DNA of 64,000 nucleotides, from positions 1 to 64,000 of the forward strand of contig JAUZOE010000017.1 of assembly GCA_030706605.1 (NCBI GenBank). The letters are read 5' to 3'. Of this stretch, positions 1 through 8,793 are shown piece by piece (positions within the stretch are counted from its first letter, which is position 1; each line of letters begins with the position of its first letter). A model generated the notes under the pieces. The model was not told the DNA's origin. It worked only from the letters and a program-made list of their open reading frames with translations, and did no database searches. The DNA is from Bacteroidota bacterium. Lineage in GTDB: Bacteria; Bacteroidota; Bacteroidia; Chitinophagales; Chitinophagaceae. The position numbers were made by a program, and so were the translations under genes.

Positions 1-817
1 CATTAAAGCTTGTGGCTGTTGAGATGTAAATTTCGGCTTCTGTTGCATTTCTTATTCCCAACGTACTGTCACTTTTCAGAAGGCTGCCGTCACTATTTTT
101 AATTTTAAATAAGGAGGTAAACCTTATGCCCTTGTGTTCATCAAACAACAACTTTGGCATCCTTCCGCCCTTGAAATCATAAGGAGCATATCCCCTTGCC
201 TGCAGCATATGATTGGAGACAGCAACCTTGTATTTCAGCAAGCTTTCAAATCTCAGGTCAAAATTCAATGCTCCCTTTTGACTGGCTTTAAGCTTTATCA
301 CCATAACCTGGTCAGGGTATGAAATAAAGTATTCCCGGGTATATGTAGTTCCGTTTATTTTATAACTCACTTTAGAAACAGCATCACTAATGTTCAATTC
401 ACGGTAATATTTTTCAGGTATACCGCTTTGTTTATAGTCAATTAAAAGTGTTCCAAGCGGTTCGTACGACTGTGAAAAGGGCCCCTGGAGTTTTTTATTT
501 AGCGAGTCTGCCAACCTGTAGTTTTCATTCCTGAGTGCTTCTCTTACAGCAGGAAGATTCTTATAGGTTTCCGTATTCACATTTTCATCTACAGGCTCCC
601 CGGACCACAATGTGGCATCATTCAGATAAATAGTATCAGTATCTATCCCACCAAAAACCGAGGCTCCCATTTTACCGTTCCCGAGCACCATACTTTCCTG
701 AAAATTTTCTGCAGGCTGTTTATACCATAAAGTATTATCGGATTGGGAAAAAGCAACTTGTCCAAATAATAACATACAAAAGAAAGTAACTATTTTAATT
801 AGGATGTTTATATTCAT
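1..817 (-). CDS. GH95 family glycoside hydrolase, 3' end cut by window edge
   Basis: Open reading frame running off the left edge, so only about the first 270 residues are visible. After a signal peptide ending near VAFSQ it shows the N-terminal GH95 pattern: LWYKQPAENF, then MVLGNGKMGASVFGG, then LNDATLWSGEP, then SYEPLGTLLIDY. GH95 enzymes are alpha-L-fucosidases or alpha-L-galactosidases acting on 1,2-linked terminal sugars; the catalytic region lies beyond the window. The start at 817 has a GGAAAG sequence a few bases upstream; an in-frame ATG at 829 would add four residues (MERY). It is the most distal visible gene of the polysaccharide locus, and the locus may continue to the left. Family call is from recognised motifs; which of the two activities it has cannot be told here. 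Confidence 0.85.
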   Translation of the reverse strand, partial: MNINILIKIVTFFCMLLFGQVAFSQSDNTLWYKQPAENFQESMVLGNGKMGASVFGGIDTDTIYLNDATLWSGEPVDENVNTETYKNLPAVREALRNENYRLADSLNKKLQGPFSQSYEPLGTLLIDYKQSGIPEKYYRELNISDAVSKVSYKINGTTYTREYFISYPDQVMVIKLKASQKGALNFDLRFESLLKYKVAVSNHMLQARGYAPYDFKGGRMPKLLFDEHKGIRFTSLFKIKNSDGSLLKSDSTLGIRNATEAEIYISTATSFN

Positions 818-889
818 ATATCTTTCCATCGTTTAATATTTTTAGGTTAAAAATATTATTCCAGCATTTTAGTACTTGTGCTTATTTTT

Positions 890-2794
890 TCATTTATGCA
901 AAGGATTCAAATACCCCTTTTCAATGAAAGACATAAAAGTTAACAAAGCGCCCCAATGATAAAACCCATCAGCACTCCCTACATCATCACCCTGTCCGGT
1001 TGTCCCGTTATAATTTTCATAAATGGAGCCGTCTTCATTCCACGATTTCATTAGTAAAGCCTTCGATTTATCAACCATTACCTTTTGAGCTTGGGGTAGT
1101 TTGTAATTTTGCATCCCAAGAAAAACCAAAAAATTCATCGGAGCCCAAATCCGTCCTCTCCAATAATCATTGTCCCTAAAAGCAGGATCATCCCGTGCAA
1201 TAGAAGGCATTATATATGTTCCGTAAAATTCATTGGGATTAAAGAAGTGCTTAGTCATCATGATTTCTGCCTGCTTTTGTGTGCATACTTTTGCCAGCAT
1301 AGGGTAGAAGTTAGTGGGAGATAGGCGATATGATTTTTCCCCGTTATCAAGCCGTTTATTAAGAAATATTCCGGTACTGTCATCCCATAAATTTTTTAAT
1401 TTTTCACCATATTCTGCTGAACGTTCCCTAAGCTCTTTTTCATCTGCCTTTTTACCCATGATATCTGCTATTGTTGCCAGGGAATTGCAATCCATTACAT
1501 AAAAGCTCATAAGTCCAACATCAGCATATTCCATTTTCCCGCTTTGCTTATTAAAGGGAACATCGTCGTACATAGGCGAATTATCCAATCCAGATTCATA
1601 TTTAGCTCCCTGCATCGTATTGATACTATTATCAGGATGGTATAAATTTTCCGGCACTTTATCAGAGCCCCAGGCAAGATAGCCGTCCACATCCCGGTGT
1701 TTTGGCCACCAGCGATTCCATGTAAGTAATTCGTTGTACACTTCTTCTAAAAACCATTTCTCCCGGTACCGGTTGTAAATAGCCAATATAACGGTGCTGC
1801 CTATAGGCGGTTGGGAGCGATCCCAGGATGAATAATCAAAAGGCGCCTCGAAGTTAGGAATAAACCCTGAAGGAGTAATTGCTTTTGTAATCTCAATAGC
1901 ATTAGCATACGCAAGATCCTTATCAAAAAGAGAAAGCATATAACTTGCGAAATAAGTATCCCAATCAAACAAAACAAATCCGCCCCAGCCCTTGCTCCAG
2001 TTCCTGCTCACTGGCGAAATAACACGATGGTTCGGAGCATCGTAAATGGTATTCCAGGCAAGAATAGTTTGCATGGCTTTAAAGGGTTGTGCCAGATCTC
2101 CATATTGAGCCACCCTCTTTTCCTGTTCATCTCTTTTTCCCCTGATAATATTTTTGATTTCATCCAGGGTTCTTTCTTTGCCCGTATAGATACCAACTTC
2201 CTTTTTAAGTGAAACAATTAAAAACGGATCCGTACTGGTTACATACGCATCTTTAACCCGCTGCCCTGTTGTTCCAACTGAAATGTTACGCGACGGGAAT
2301 TCCCCAATAATGGTATTATCCTTTCTGCCAATAACGCCATTACTTCCCCATAGCAATCCCGCTTCAATGACCAGTTGGTTTTTCGATACCTGTTTGGGTG
2401 AAACGAGTATCAATTCGTCATTACCATCGGTAGCGCTCTGGACTTCATAAACCTCATTCATATACGTAAGCTCAAGACTTGTATAACTGCCATCATCGGC
2501 ACGCAATCCAAGGCTCACCTTTTCCGGCCTTTTGGCAAATTTGGAAGTCTTCAATATTTCTTTTAAATAGCTATCATTCCCTGGCAAGGAGATACACAGA
2601 TTTATTGAAAATCCTTGAGGCAAAAGGACATGCGACATCTCACTGTTGTTGTACCAGGTATTCCAACCCTTACCCAGGTTTTCCTGGAGTTCCCGATATT
2701 CTTTTGTCCTAATATTCCGCGAAACTGTTTGAGCATTTGTCCAACACTCTATCAGCATTAACAGGGATATTATCAAAAAAAGTTTTTTCATCAT
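890..2794 (-). CDS. GH63-like (MGH1-type) secreted glucosidase
   Basis: 634 residues with a signal peptide (ends near WTNA-QT). The C-terminal two thirds look like an (alpha/alpha)6 barrel of the GH63/trehalase type: LFDWDTYFASY at about 276-286, ESGLDNSPMYDD at about 400-411, whose Asp404 aligns with the general acid of GH63, DYWRGRIWAPMNFL near 555, and a final GSADGFYHWGAL segment. Family members remove alpha-linked glucose or glucose-like residues from oligosaccharides. The N-terminal 230 residues are beta-rich and probably form the usual accessory domain. It lies 131 bases after a GH27 gene and 70 bases before the GH95 gene, so it is probably in the same long transcript. The exact substrate is unknown; a trehalase-like role is less likely in this setting. 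Confidence 0.78.
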   Translation of the reverse strand: MMKKLFLIISLLMLIECWTNAQTVSRNIRTKEYRELQENLGKGWNTWYNNSEMSHVLLPQGFSINLCISLPGNDSYLKEILKTSKFAKRPEKVSLGLRADDGSYTSLELTYMNEVYEVQSATDGNDELILVSPKQVSKNQLVIEAGLLWGSNGVIGRKDNTIIGEFPSRNISVGTTGQRVKDAYVTSTDPFLIVSLKKEVGIYTGKERTLDEIKNIIRGKRDEQEKRVAQYGDLAQPFKAMQTILAWNTIYDAPNHRVISPVSRNWSKGWGGFVLFDWDTYFASYMLSLFDKDLAYANAIEITKAITPSGFIPNFEAPFDYSSWDRSQPPIGSTVILAIYNRYREKWFLEEVYNELLTWNRWWPKHRDVDGYLAWGSDKVPENLYHPDNSINTMQGAKYESGLDNSPMYDDVPFNKQSGKMEYADVGLMSFYVMDCNSLATIADIMGKKADEKELRERSAEYGEKLKNLWDDSTGIFLNKRLDNGEKSYRLSPTNFYPMLAKVCTQKQAEIMMTKHFFNPNEFYGTYIMPSIARDDPAFRDNDYWRGRIWAPMNFLVFLGMQNYKLPQAQKVMVDKSKALLMKSWNEDGSIYENYNGTTGQGDDVGSADGFYHWGALLTFMSFIEKGYLNPLHK

Positions 2795-2925
2795 TTTATC
2801 ATTTAAATAACTTGAATAGTGGTTTTTATTATAGCCGGGTATCGAAAAAGAAAAATCAATCGCTTTTGTTGTTTTTTAAATTTGTGCGCTGGTCAAATTT
2901 TTTTTATAATATTACCCCCAAATAT

Positions 2926-4941
2926 CTATTGAACATGAAACATCCTAAGCAAAACAACTCCATGATAACGGATATCAGTTTTATATGATCCATTAAATAC
3001 ACCTAAATCTTTTTGCCTCCATAGATCTCTCAATTTCCATTTTCCTTCTAAACCCACTTTACGAAAATCGAATACAAATGATTTTGGTTTTTCATTGCCC
3101 CAGCGGAAATAAGATTGCGGCGTGATGCCGTAATCGTCAGTATTAAACAATCCCACTGCATACGATCCATCTTCCATTGGCTTTACCCACATCTGCACTC
3201 CATTTTCGTCTGCTAATAATCTCGCAGGTTTACCAAGAGGATCCTGGTTAACCTCTATCACTTCATCATTGGAAAGCAAATTCAATGTAAAAGTATCAAG
3301 ATCATCAAGACGGCATCCTATAAGCATTGGTGCTGCCAGCAAACTGTATATACTGATATGGCTATATTGTTCATCCGGAGTTAACCGTGTGGGATGAAGT
3401 TTTGCACCGGTTGCAATATTCCCTACAATCATCATATCCGGATCATTCCAATGACCGGGGCCACCATAAGGTCCCCATTTATCTAATGTGAACGCCAGCA
3501 TATAAAGATCGTTCCAGCTATCTCTTATATCCGGTCCTGTACGATACATATTTGATACACGAATCCAATCTTTTACTTTTTCAAACGGAGCATTGTTGGA
3601 CAAACTAAAGACAATATCTCTTCCTGATTGCTTTAATTCATCCTGCATTCGTTCTGCTGAAGTAACATCAATGCGCCAGTCATATTTTAGAAAATCAAAA
3701 CCCCATTCGGCCATTTGTTTCGCATCATTTTTTTCAAACCTGTATTTTCCTATATGCATGTAAGGCTGATGATCGACCTTAATTAAGTTATGTGTTTCTC
3801 CTCCATGAGGAAATTCGGACGAACCTCCCACATAACTGCCATAGCTGGAAATATAAGGTGTGGAATAAATTCCAGCTTTTAATCCCAGTGAATGAATTTC
3901 ATCCACCATTGCCTTAATATTGCTGAAGTTTTCATTTGGTTGAAGCGCATCCAAAGGGCCCCCTCTTCTTCCCTGCCAGCTATCATCTATGTTAATATAG
4001 CTCCAGCCATGATTTCGTAAACCTGTTGTTACCATTGCATGAGCAGAAGCCATTACGTTTTCTTTATTTAAGTGTCCTGCCAATGCATTCCATCCGTTCC
4101 AGCCAAGAGGAGGAGTAAGCGCAATAGTATCGCCAATTTTTATAGTTAAAATCGTTTTGGCTTCGCCAAAAACATTTTTTGCTATAAGGGTAACAAAATA
4201 ATCACCTCTGCGATTAACCTTTCCAGTTATGATTCCTGTTTTGGGGTCAACGGAAAGCCCTCCTGGCAAATTTTCTGCTGAAAAATACATTGGGCGTTTA
4301 CCGGTTGCCGCAATAGTATAAAGAAAAGGATTGCCCGGTGTGGCGCCAAATACTTTTGCTGAATTGATCCGGGGTGGTTTTGGCGGAGGCGGTGTCAGGA
4401 TATATCTTTTTCCATTATTGGAAAGATGCTCCGGCAGATGATAGCCGTACATTTCCAGTTGCGCATTAGCCCAATCGCAATAGGTTCTTTTATTTCGGAT
4501 GCCACCAATTGGATCAATAACCAACAGACCAAGTTCTGCAATTCCGTTAAGGTCAACATCTACTTTTTGTGGCGCATCTCCGACTTTCATTTCCCTACTT
4601 TCAAAAAGAATTTTTCTATCACCGATAACATAAAACTTAATGGGGATATCCTTATTACCTTTGTCATCTGCTCCCACCATCGCTGTAAACCGCTTAGCCT
4701 GTTTATCAAGGTAAAAAGTAAGAATACATACAGATTGAGCCCCCACTCCCCTTTTATAAGAAAGTCCGTTTATGCTGATAGGATCGTGACTATAATTTGT
4801 TTTTACCTGCACGGGGCGGATACTTGCAGAAAAAGTTTGGACATCCAGGTCATCCAGCCAAACCTTATTAGTTTTCTGTGAAAAACCAGCTATTGGAATT
4901 AATAAAAGTAGCACCGTAACTACATGTGACAATTTATACAT
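2926..4941 (-). CDS. GH27 family glycosidase with NPCBM and Ig-like domains (copy A)
   Basis: 671 residues. Order of parts: signal peptide 1-22; NPCBM carbohydrate-binding domain about 26-167 (starts VWLDDLDV); a putative Ig domain about 190-270 (PGGLSVDPKTGIITGKV); GH27 (beta/alpha)8 catalytic domain from about 276 (TPPLGWNGWN) to the end. Catalytic residues by alignment with GH27: nucleophile Asp421 in FLKYDW, acid/base Asp471 in RTGPDIRDSW; the galactose-binding pair IDD is at 318-320 and GPGHWNDPDMM at 494-504. GH27 enzymes are retaining alpha-galactosidases, alpha-N-acetylgalactosaminidases or beta-L-arabinopyranosidases. The residue after the nucleophile is Trp rather than the usual Asn or Gly, so specificity may differ. 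It is followed directly by a same-architecture paralogue upstream, ten bases away. Confidence 0.92.
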   Translation of the reverse strand: MYKLSHVVTVLLLLIPIAGFSQKTNKVWLDDLDVQTFSASIRPVQVKTNYSHDPISINGLSYKRGVGAQSVCILTFYLDKQAKRFTAMVGADDKGNKDIPIKFYVIGDRKILFESREMKVGDAPQKVDVDLNGIAELGLLVIDPIGGIRNKRTYCDWANAQLEMYGYHLPEHLSNNGKRYILTPPPPKPPRINSAKVFGATPGNPFLYTIAATGKRPMYFSAENLPGGLSVDPKTGIITGKVNRRGDYFVTLIAKNVFGEAKTILTIKIGDTIALTPPLGWNGWNALAGHLNKENVMASAHAMVTTGLRNHGWSYINIDDSWQGRRGGPLDALQPNENFSNIKAMVDEIHSLGLKAGIYSTPYISSYGSYVGGSSEFPHGGETHNLIKVDHQPYMHIGKYRFEKNDAKQMAEWGFDFLKYDWRIDVTSAERMQDELKQSGRDIVFSLSNNAPFEKVKDWIRVSNMYRTGPDIRDSWNDLYMLAFTLDKWGPYGGPGHWNDPDMMIVGNIATGAKLHPTRLTPDEQYSHISIYSLLAAPMLIGCRLDDLDTFTLNLLSNDEVIEVNQDPLGKPARLLADENGVQMWVKPMEDGSYAVGLFNTDDYGITPQSYFRWGNEKPKSFVFDFRKVGLEGKWKLRDLWRQKDLGVFNGSYKTDIRYHGVVLLRMFHVQ

Positions 4942-4951
4942 ATCTTTTTTT

Positions 4952-6955
4952 TTATTTTATCGAAAACATACGTAGCATAACAACCCCGTGATGACGAATA
5001 TATGTTTTATAAATTCCGTCAAATTCCCCCAAATCCTTTTGCTTCCAAACATCCCGAAGTTTCCATTTTCCTTTTAATCCAATATTATTGAAGTCAAATT
5101 CAAATGATCTTGCTTTTTCATCTCCCCAATGAAAATACGATTGCGGCGTTGCACCATATCCATCTATGTTAAATAATCCTACTGCATAGGATCCATCATG
5201 CAATGGTTTAAGCCAGACCTGCACATCATTTTCATCCAATAATAACCTGGCAGGTTTGCCCAACGGATCCTGGTCGACTGCAATTACTTCATCATTAGAA
5301 AGTAAATTCAATGTAAATGCATCGAGCTTTTCAATAGGGCAGCCAATAATAAGAGGTGCCGACAACAAACTGAAAATACTGACATGGCTGTATTGTTCAT
5401 CAGGTGTGAGCCTTGTGGGATGAAGTTTGGATCCGGTGGTAACATTACCAAGGATCAACATATCGGGATCGTTCCAATGGCCGGGACCAGCATAAGGCGC
5501 CCATTTATCAATGGTAAAAGCAGAGACATACAGACTTAACCAGCTATCCCTGATATCAGGACCGGTACGCCATGCATTGGCAATACGTTCCCAATCCTTC
5601 GCCAAAGCAAAAGGCGCAGAATTAGATAAGCTATAAAAAATATCCCTGCCGGAATGCCTTAAAGCTTCCGACATTCTCTCTGCGGAAGACAATTCTATAT
5701 GCCAGTCATATTTCAGATAATCTACCCCCCAATCTGCCATTTGCAGTGCATCATTTTTTTCAAAACGATATTTACCGATGTATCGGTATGCACGTTTGTT
5801 CTCTCTTATAGAATCAGGATAGGCGCCGTCTTTAAAATTAGAAGAACCGCCAACATAACCTGCATAACTTGAAATCCACGGTGTAGAGTACACGCCAAAT
5901 TTTAGACCTTTGGAATGTATATAATCAATCATCGTTTTAAAGCGGGGAAATTTATCATTAGGCTGAATAGCGTGGTACTTTCCGCCTCTTAGCCCCTGCC
6001 AGGCATCATCTACATTGATGTAAGTCCAGCCATGATTACTTAGGCCGGAAGACACCATAGCGTTTGCCGAAGCGATTACTTTATCTTTGTCAATATTCTT
6101 TGCCCATGAGTTCCAACCATTCCAGCCTATAGGTGGGGTAAGTGCAATGGTATCACCGATCTTTATAATTAGCTGTTTTGCAGTTCTACCCATCTTGTTA
6201 AAAGCTTCCATTGTTAACACATAAGTTCCTCTTTTATTAACTACTCCTGTTATAATTCCCGTGACAGGATCAAGAGAAAGGCCTTTGGGTAATTTTTTTA
6301 CAGTGAACTGCATAGGACGTTCACCTGTTGCAGCGATAGTATAAAAAAACGGATTTCCTGGGGTAGCACCAAATATAGACGCAGAGTTGATCCTGGGAAA
6401 TTTAGCAGGTTGTGGTGTTAAAATATACTTTTTGCCATCATTAGGCATTGGTTTCGGTATTGCGTTATCCTGCATTTCAAATTGCGCATTCACCCAGTCA
6501 GAATATACTCTTCTTGCACCCGAGTCAGAAATAGTGACCAGTAAACCTAATCGCTTAATCCCCCTAAGATCGATATTCACGTTTTCAGACACATCGCCCG
6601 GTTTCATATTCCCGCTCTCAAATAGAATTTTTCTATCCCCAATCACATAAAATTTAGATGAAGTCACCTTGTTTCCTTTATCATCCGCGCCTACTACTGC
6701 TATAAATTTATTTGCCTTACCATCAAGAAAAAAAGAAAGAACACTTAATGATTGTACGCCAATGCCCCGGTTATAATAAATACCCTGCAATTTGATAGAA
6801 TCACCACCAGCATTGGTTTTTACGGACACCCCTGGTATTCCTTCAGAAAAGGAAGATATATGCATATCATCTAACCATACATGATTAACCGACTGCGCAC
6901 GAAGCCCGGAAATTACAGAAAGGAAAATGAAAGAGATAATAAGTGGCTTTATCAC
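4952..6955 (-). CDS. GH27 family glycosidase with NPCBM and Ig-like domains (copy B)
   Basis: 667 residues with the same layout as its neighbour: signal peptide 1-21, NPCBM about 26-162, Ig-like about 189-267, GH27 domain from about 273. Predicted nucleophile Asp417 (YLKYDW) and acid/base Asp467 (WRTGPDIRD). The two copies are alike throughout and probably arose by tandem duplication, with the main insert-like difference around residues 378-392 (DSIRENKRAY), a loop near the active site. The start is GTG at 6953-6955: a stop codon lies seven codons upstream with no ATG between, and the signal peptide begins right at this codon. It sits 10 bases before copy A and 29 bases after an alpha/beta hydrolase, so translation may be coupled. 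Likely removes a galactose-type side group. Confidence 0.92.
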   Translation of the reverse strand: MIKPLIISFIFLSVISGLRAQSVNHVWLDDMHISSFSEGIPGVSVKTNAGGDSIKLQGIYYNRGIGVQSLSVLSFFLDGKANKFIAVVGADDKGNKVTSSKFYVIGDRKILFESGNMKPGDVSENVNIDLRGIKRLGLLVTISDSGARRVYSDWVNAQFEMQDNAIPKPMPNDGKKYILTPQPAKFPRINSASIFGATPGNPFFYTIAATGERPMQFTVKKLPKGLSLDPVTGIITGVVNKRGTYVLTMEAFNKMGRTAKQLIIKIGDTIALTPPIGWNGWNSWAKNIDKDKVIASANAMVSSGLSNHGWTYINVDDAWQGLRGGKYHAIQPNDKFPRFKTMIDYIHSKGLKFGVYSTPWISSYAGYVGGSSNFKDGAYPDSIRENKRAYRYIGKYRFEKNDALQMADWGVDYLKYDWHIELSSAERMSEALRHSGRDIFYSLSNSAPFALAKDWERIANAWRTGPDIRDSWLSLYVSAFTIDKWAPYAGPGHWNDPDMLILGNVTTGSKLHPTRLTPDEQYSHVSIFSLLSAPLIIGCPIEKLDAFTLNLLSNDEVIAVDQDPLGKPARLLLDENDVQVWLKPLHDGSYAVGLFNIDGYGATPQSYFHWGDEKARSFEFDFNNIGLKGKWKLRDVWKQKDLGEFDGIYKTYIRHHGVVMLRMFSIK

Positions 6956-6984
6956 ATTAGTCGTTTTAAAATTTCATTCAAATT

Positions 6985-7851
6985 TTATAAAATATAATTC
7001 TTCCGCTCTTTATATGGTTCGTTAAAAAAATCATCTACCTTCTTAATAAACTCATCTGTATGTTCTCTCATAGTTCCATGGCCTGAATTAGGAACCACCC
7101 ACAAATAGGCCCTAGGAATGTGATGATAAATCTGCAGGGCATGTTCTACCTTAAACATGTCATGATCGCCACTAATAACAAGAGCTGGGCACCGGATAGC
7201 CTGCAATGCTTCGAATGGAATATCAGGCTGCCTCCAATCCAGCATTTTTACTTTCCAATGATTTTTTTCGTTTTCGGTTGCGAATGTTTTGTTTATATTT
7301 TCATCATAAAATTTCTTTTCATTTAGCCATGATGAATGAACGACGGCTATGCCTGTAGAATCCGGAACAAGGTCAGCACCTGTTTCTGCCAACTTAATCA
7401 CTTTATCCGGGTGTCGCATAGCGAGCACCAATGCAACGATGCCCCCGTCGCTGGTACCAAGCACATAAGCTGAGTCGATATGCATTGCATCCAATAAGGC
7501 CGTCTCATCATCCGCTATCATTTCAAAACTTAAAGAGTCGCCGGTATCAACAGACTTTCCCTGGGCCCTGCTATCAGCAATAATTACCCGGTAATTCTTA
7601 GAAAAATAAGGAATAACTTGTTTAAAAGATTGGCCGGAACCGCCATTGCCATGAATCATGAGCAAAGGCATTCCTTTTCCATATTCTTCTGCATAAATTT
7701 TTATCCCCCTGATATTATAATACCTCCCCACCTCAGGATTATTGCCATAAGGTATCGTTACAGTATCAACCATTCCTGAATTGGCAGCCTGGCCAAATAC
7801 ACCGGCTGAAATAAGCAATATAAAAAATAAATTAATCGTGCTTGTCATCAT
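6985..7851 (-). CDS. secreted alpha/beta hydrolase (twin copy A)
   Basis: 288 residues with a signal peptide (cleavage near GVFG-QA). Typical alpha/beta hydrolase signatures are visible: oxyanion segment MIHGNGGSG at 65-73, nucleophile elbow GTSDGG with Ser134, an acid in GDHDMF near 229-234, and the histidine in SGHGTM near 256-261. A RAQGKS motif near 95-100 is shared with many alpha/beta hydrolases that act on small substrates. The downstream neighbour is a GH27 enzyme and the upstream neighbour is a close paralogue. In this locus an esterase acting on acyl groups of a glycan is plausible, but the substrate cannot be read from sequence. Confidence 0.88.
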   Translation of the reverse strand: MMTSTINLFFILLISAGVFGQAANSGMVDTVTIPYGNNPEVGRYYNIRGIKIYAEEYGKGMPLLMIHGNGGSGQSFKQVIPYFSKNYRVIIADSRAQGKSVDTGDSLSFEMIADDETALLDAMHIDSAYVLGTSDGGIVALVLAMRHPDKVIKLAETGADLVPDSTGIAVVHSSWLNEKKFYDENINKTFATENEKNHWKVKMLDWRQPDIPFEALQAIRCPALVISGDHDMFKVEHALQIYHHIPRAYLWVVPNSGHGTMREHTDEFIKKVDDFFNEPYKERKNYIL

Positions 7852-7895
7852 TTTTGGTATTATTGTTTTTAATATTGTTCTTTTAAAACATCATT

Positions 7896-8747
7896 TTATC
7901 TTTCCCTGAAAGGAGTTCTGAAAAAATTATCTACCAGCCTGTTAAAATCGTCTGAATGTTCATGCAATGTACCATGTCCAGAATCAGGAACAATCCACAG
8001 GTAAGCTCTTGGAATATGTTGATAGATCTGCATAGGGTGTTCTATCTTGAACATATCATGATCGCCTCCAATAATCAACGCCGGACATTTAATGGAGTGT
8101 AAAGCCGACAATGGGATATTGGGCTGCATCCAATCCAGCATCCTCACCTTCCAATGATTTTTTTCTTCCGGCGTAGTGAAGGTTTTATCTTTATTTTCTT
8201 CATAATATTTTTTTTCTCTTGCCCATGATCGGGGAACAATTGCTATCCCGGTAGAATCAGGAACGAGGTCTGCCCCGCTCTCTGCCAGTTTAATCACTTT
8301 ATCGGGATGACGCATGGCTAATGCCAAGGCAACAATTCCTCCATCGCTCCACCCGATCACATAAGCCGAATCAATATGCATTGCATCGAACAAAGCGGCC
8401 TCATCATCAGCAATCATTTCAAAACTAAGTGAATCTCCTGAGTCAACAGACTTTCCCTGTGCACGGCTATCGGCTATGATTACCCTGTAATGTTTTTCAA
8501 AATAAGGTATATTCTTTTTAAAAGCTTTGCCAGACCCGCCATTACCATGAATCATAAGAAGCGGTGCCCCATTTCCATATTCTTCTGCATATATTTTAAT
8601 GCCTCTTACTTTATAATATTTTCCTGCTGCGGGATTGTCCCCATAAGGAACAATAGTAGTGTCAGCTGAACTTTGAGGATAAGATTGGCTAAATCCAACT
8701 GCGGAAATACATAACACAAAAAAAAGATTAATAGACTTCTTTATCAT
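7896..8747 (-). CDS. secreted alpha/beta hydrolase (twin copy B)
   Basis: 283 residues, signal peptide ending near GFSQS. It matches the neighbouring hydrolase along its whole length, including MIHGNGGSG at 65-73 and IADSRAQGKSVD; the nucleophile elbow is GWSDGG (Ser134) instead of GTSDGG. Acid in GGDHDMF and histidine in SGHGTL complete the triad. The gap to the other copy is 44 bases. Tandem duplication is the simplest explanation; the elbow difference next to the nucleophile suggests the copies may prefer different acyl or leaving groups. Role as a carbohydrate esterase is inference from the setting. Confidence 0.88.
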   Translation of the reverse strand: MIKKSINLFFVLCISAVGFSQSYPQSSADTTIVPYGDNPAAGKYYKVRGIKIYAEEYGNGAPLLMIHGNGGSGKAFKKNIPYFEKHYRVIIADSRAQGKSVDSGDSLSFEMIADDEAALFDAMHIDSAYVIGWSDGGIVALALAMRHPDKVIKLAESGADLVPDSTGIAIVPRSWAREKKYYEENKDKTFTTPEEKNHWKVRMLDWMQPNIPLSALHSIKCPALIIGGDHDMFKIEHPMQIYQHIPRAYLWIVPDSGHGTLHEHSDDFNRLVDNFFRTPFRER

Positions 8748-8793
8748 TGGTTTTAAATTTTATATAACTATTAAGAATACACTATTTCATAAA

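Noticed and set aside
4426-4881. 151-codon open frame on the plus strand
   Set aside because: It is antisense to the NPCBM part of the GH27 gene, and its translation has no recognisable domain.
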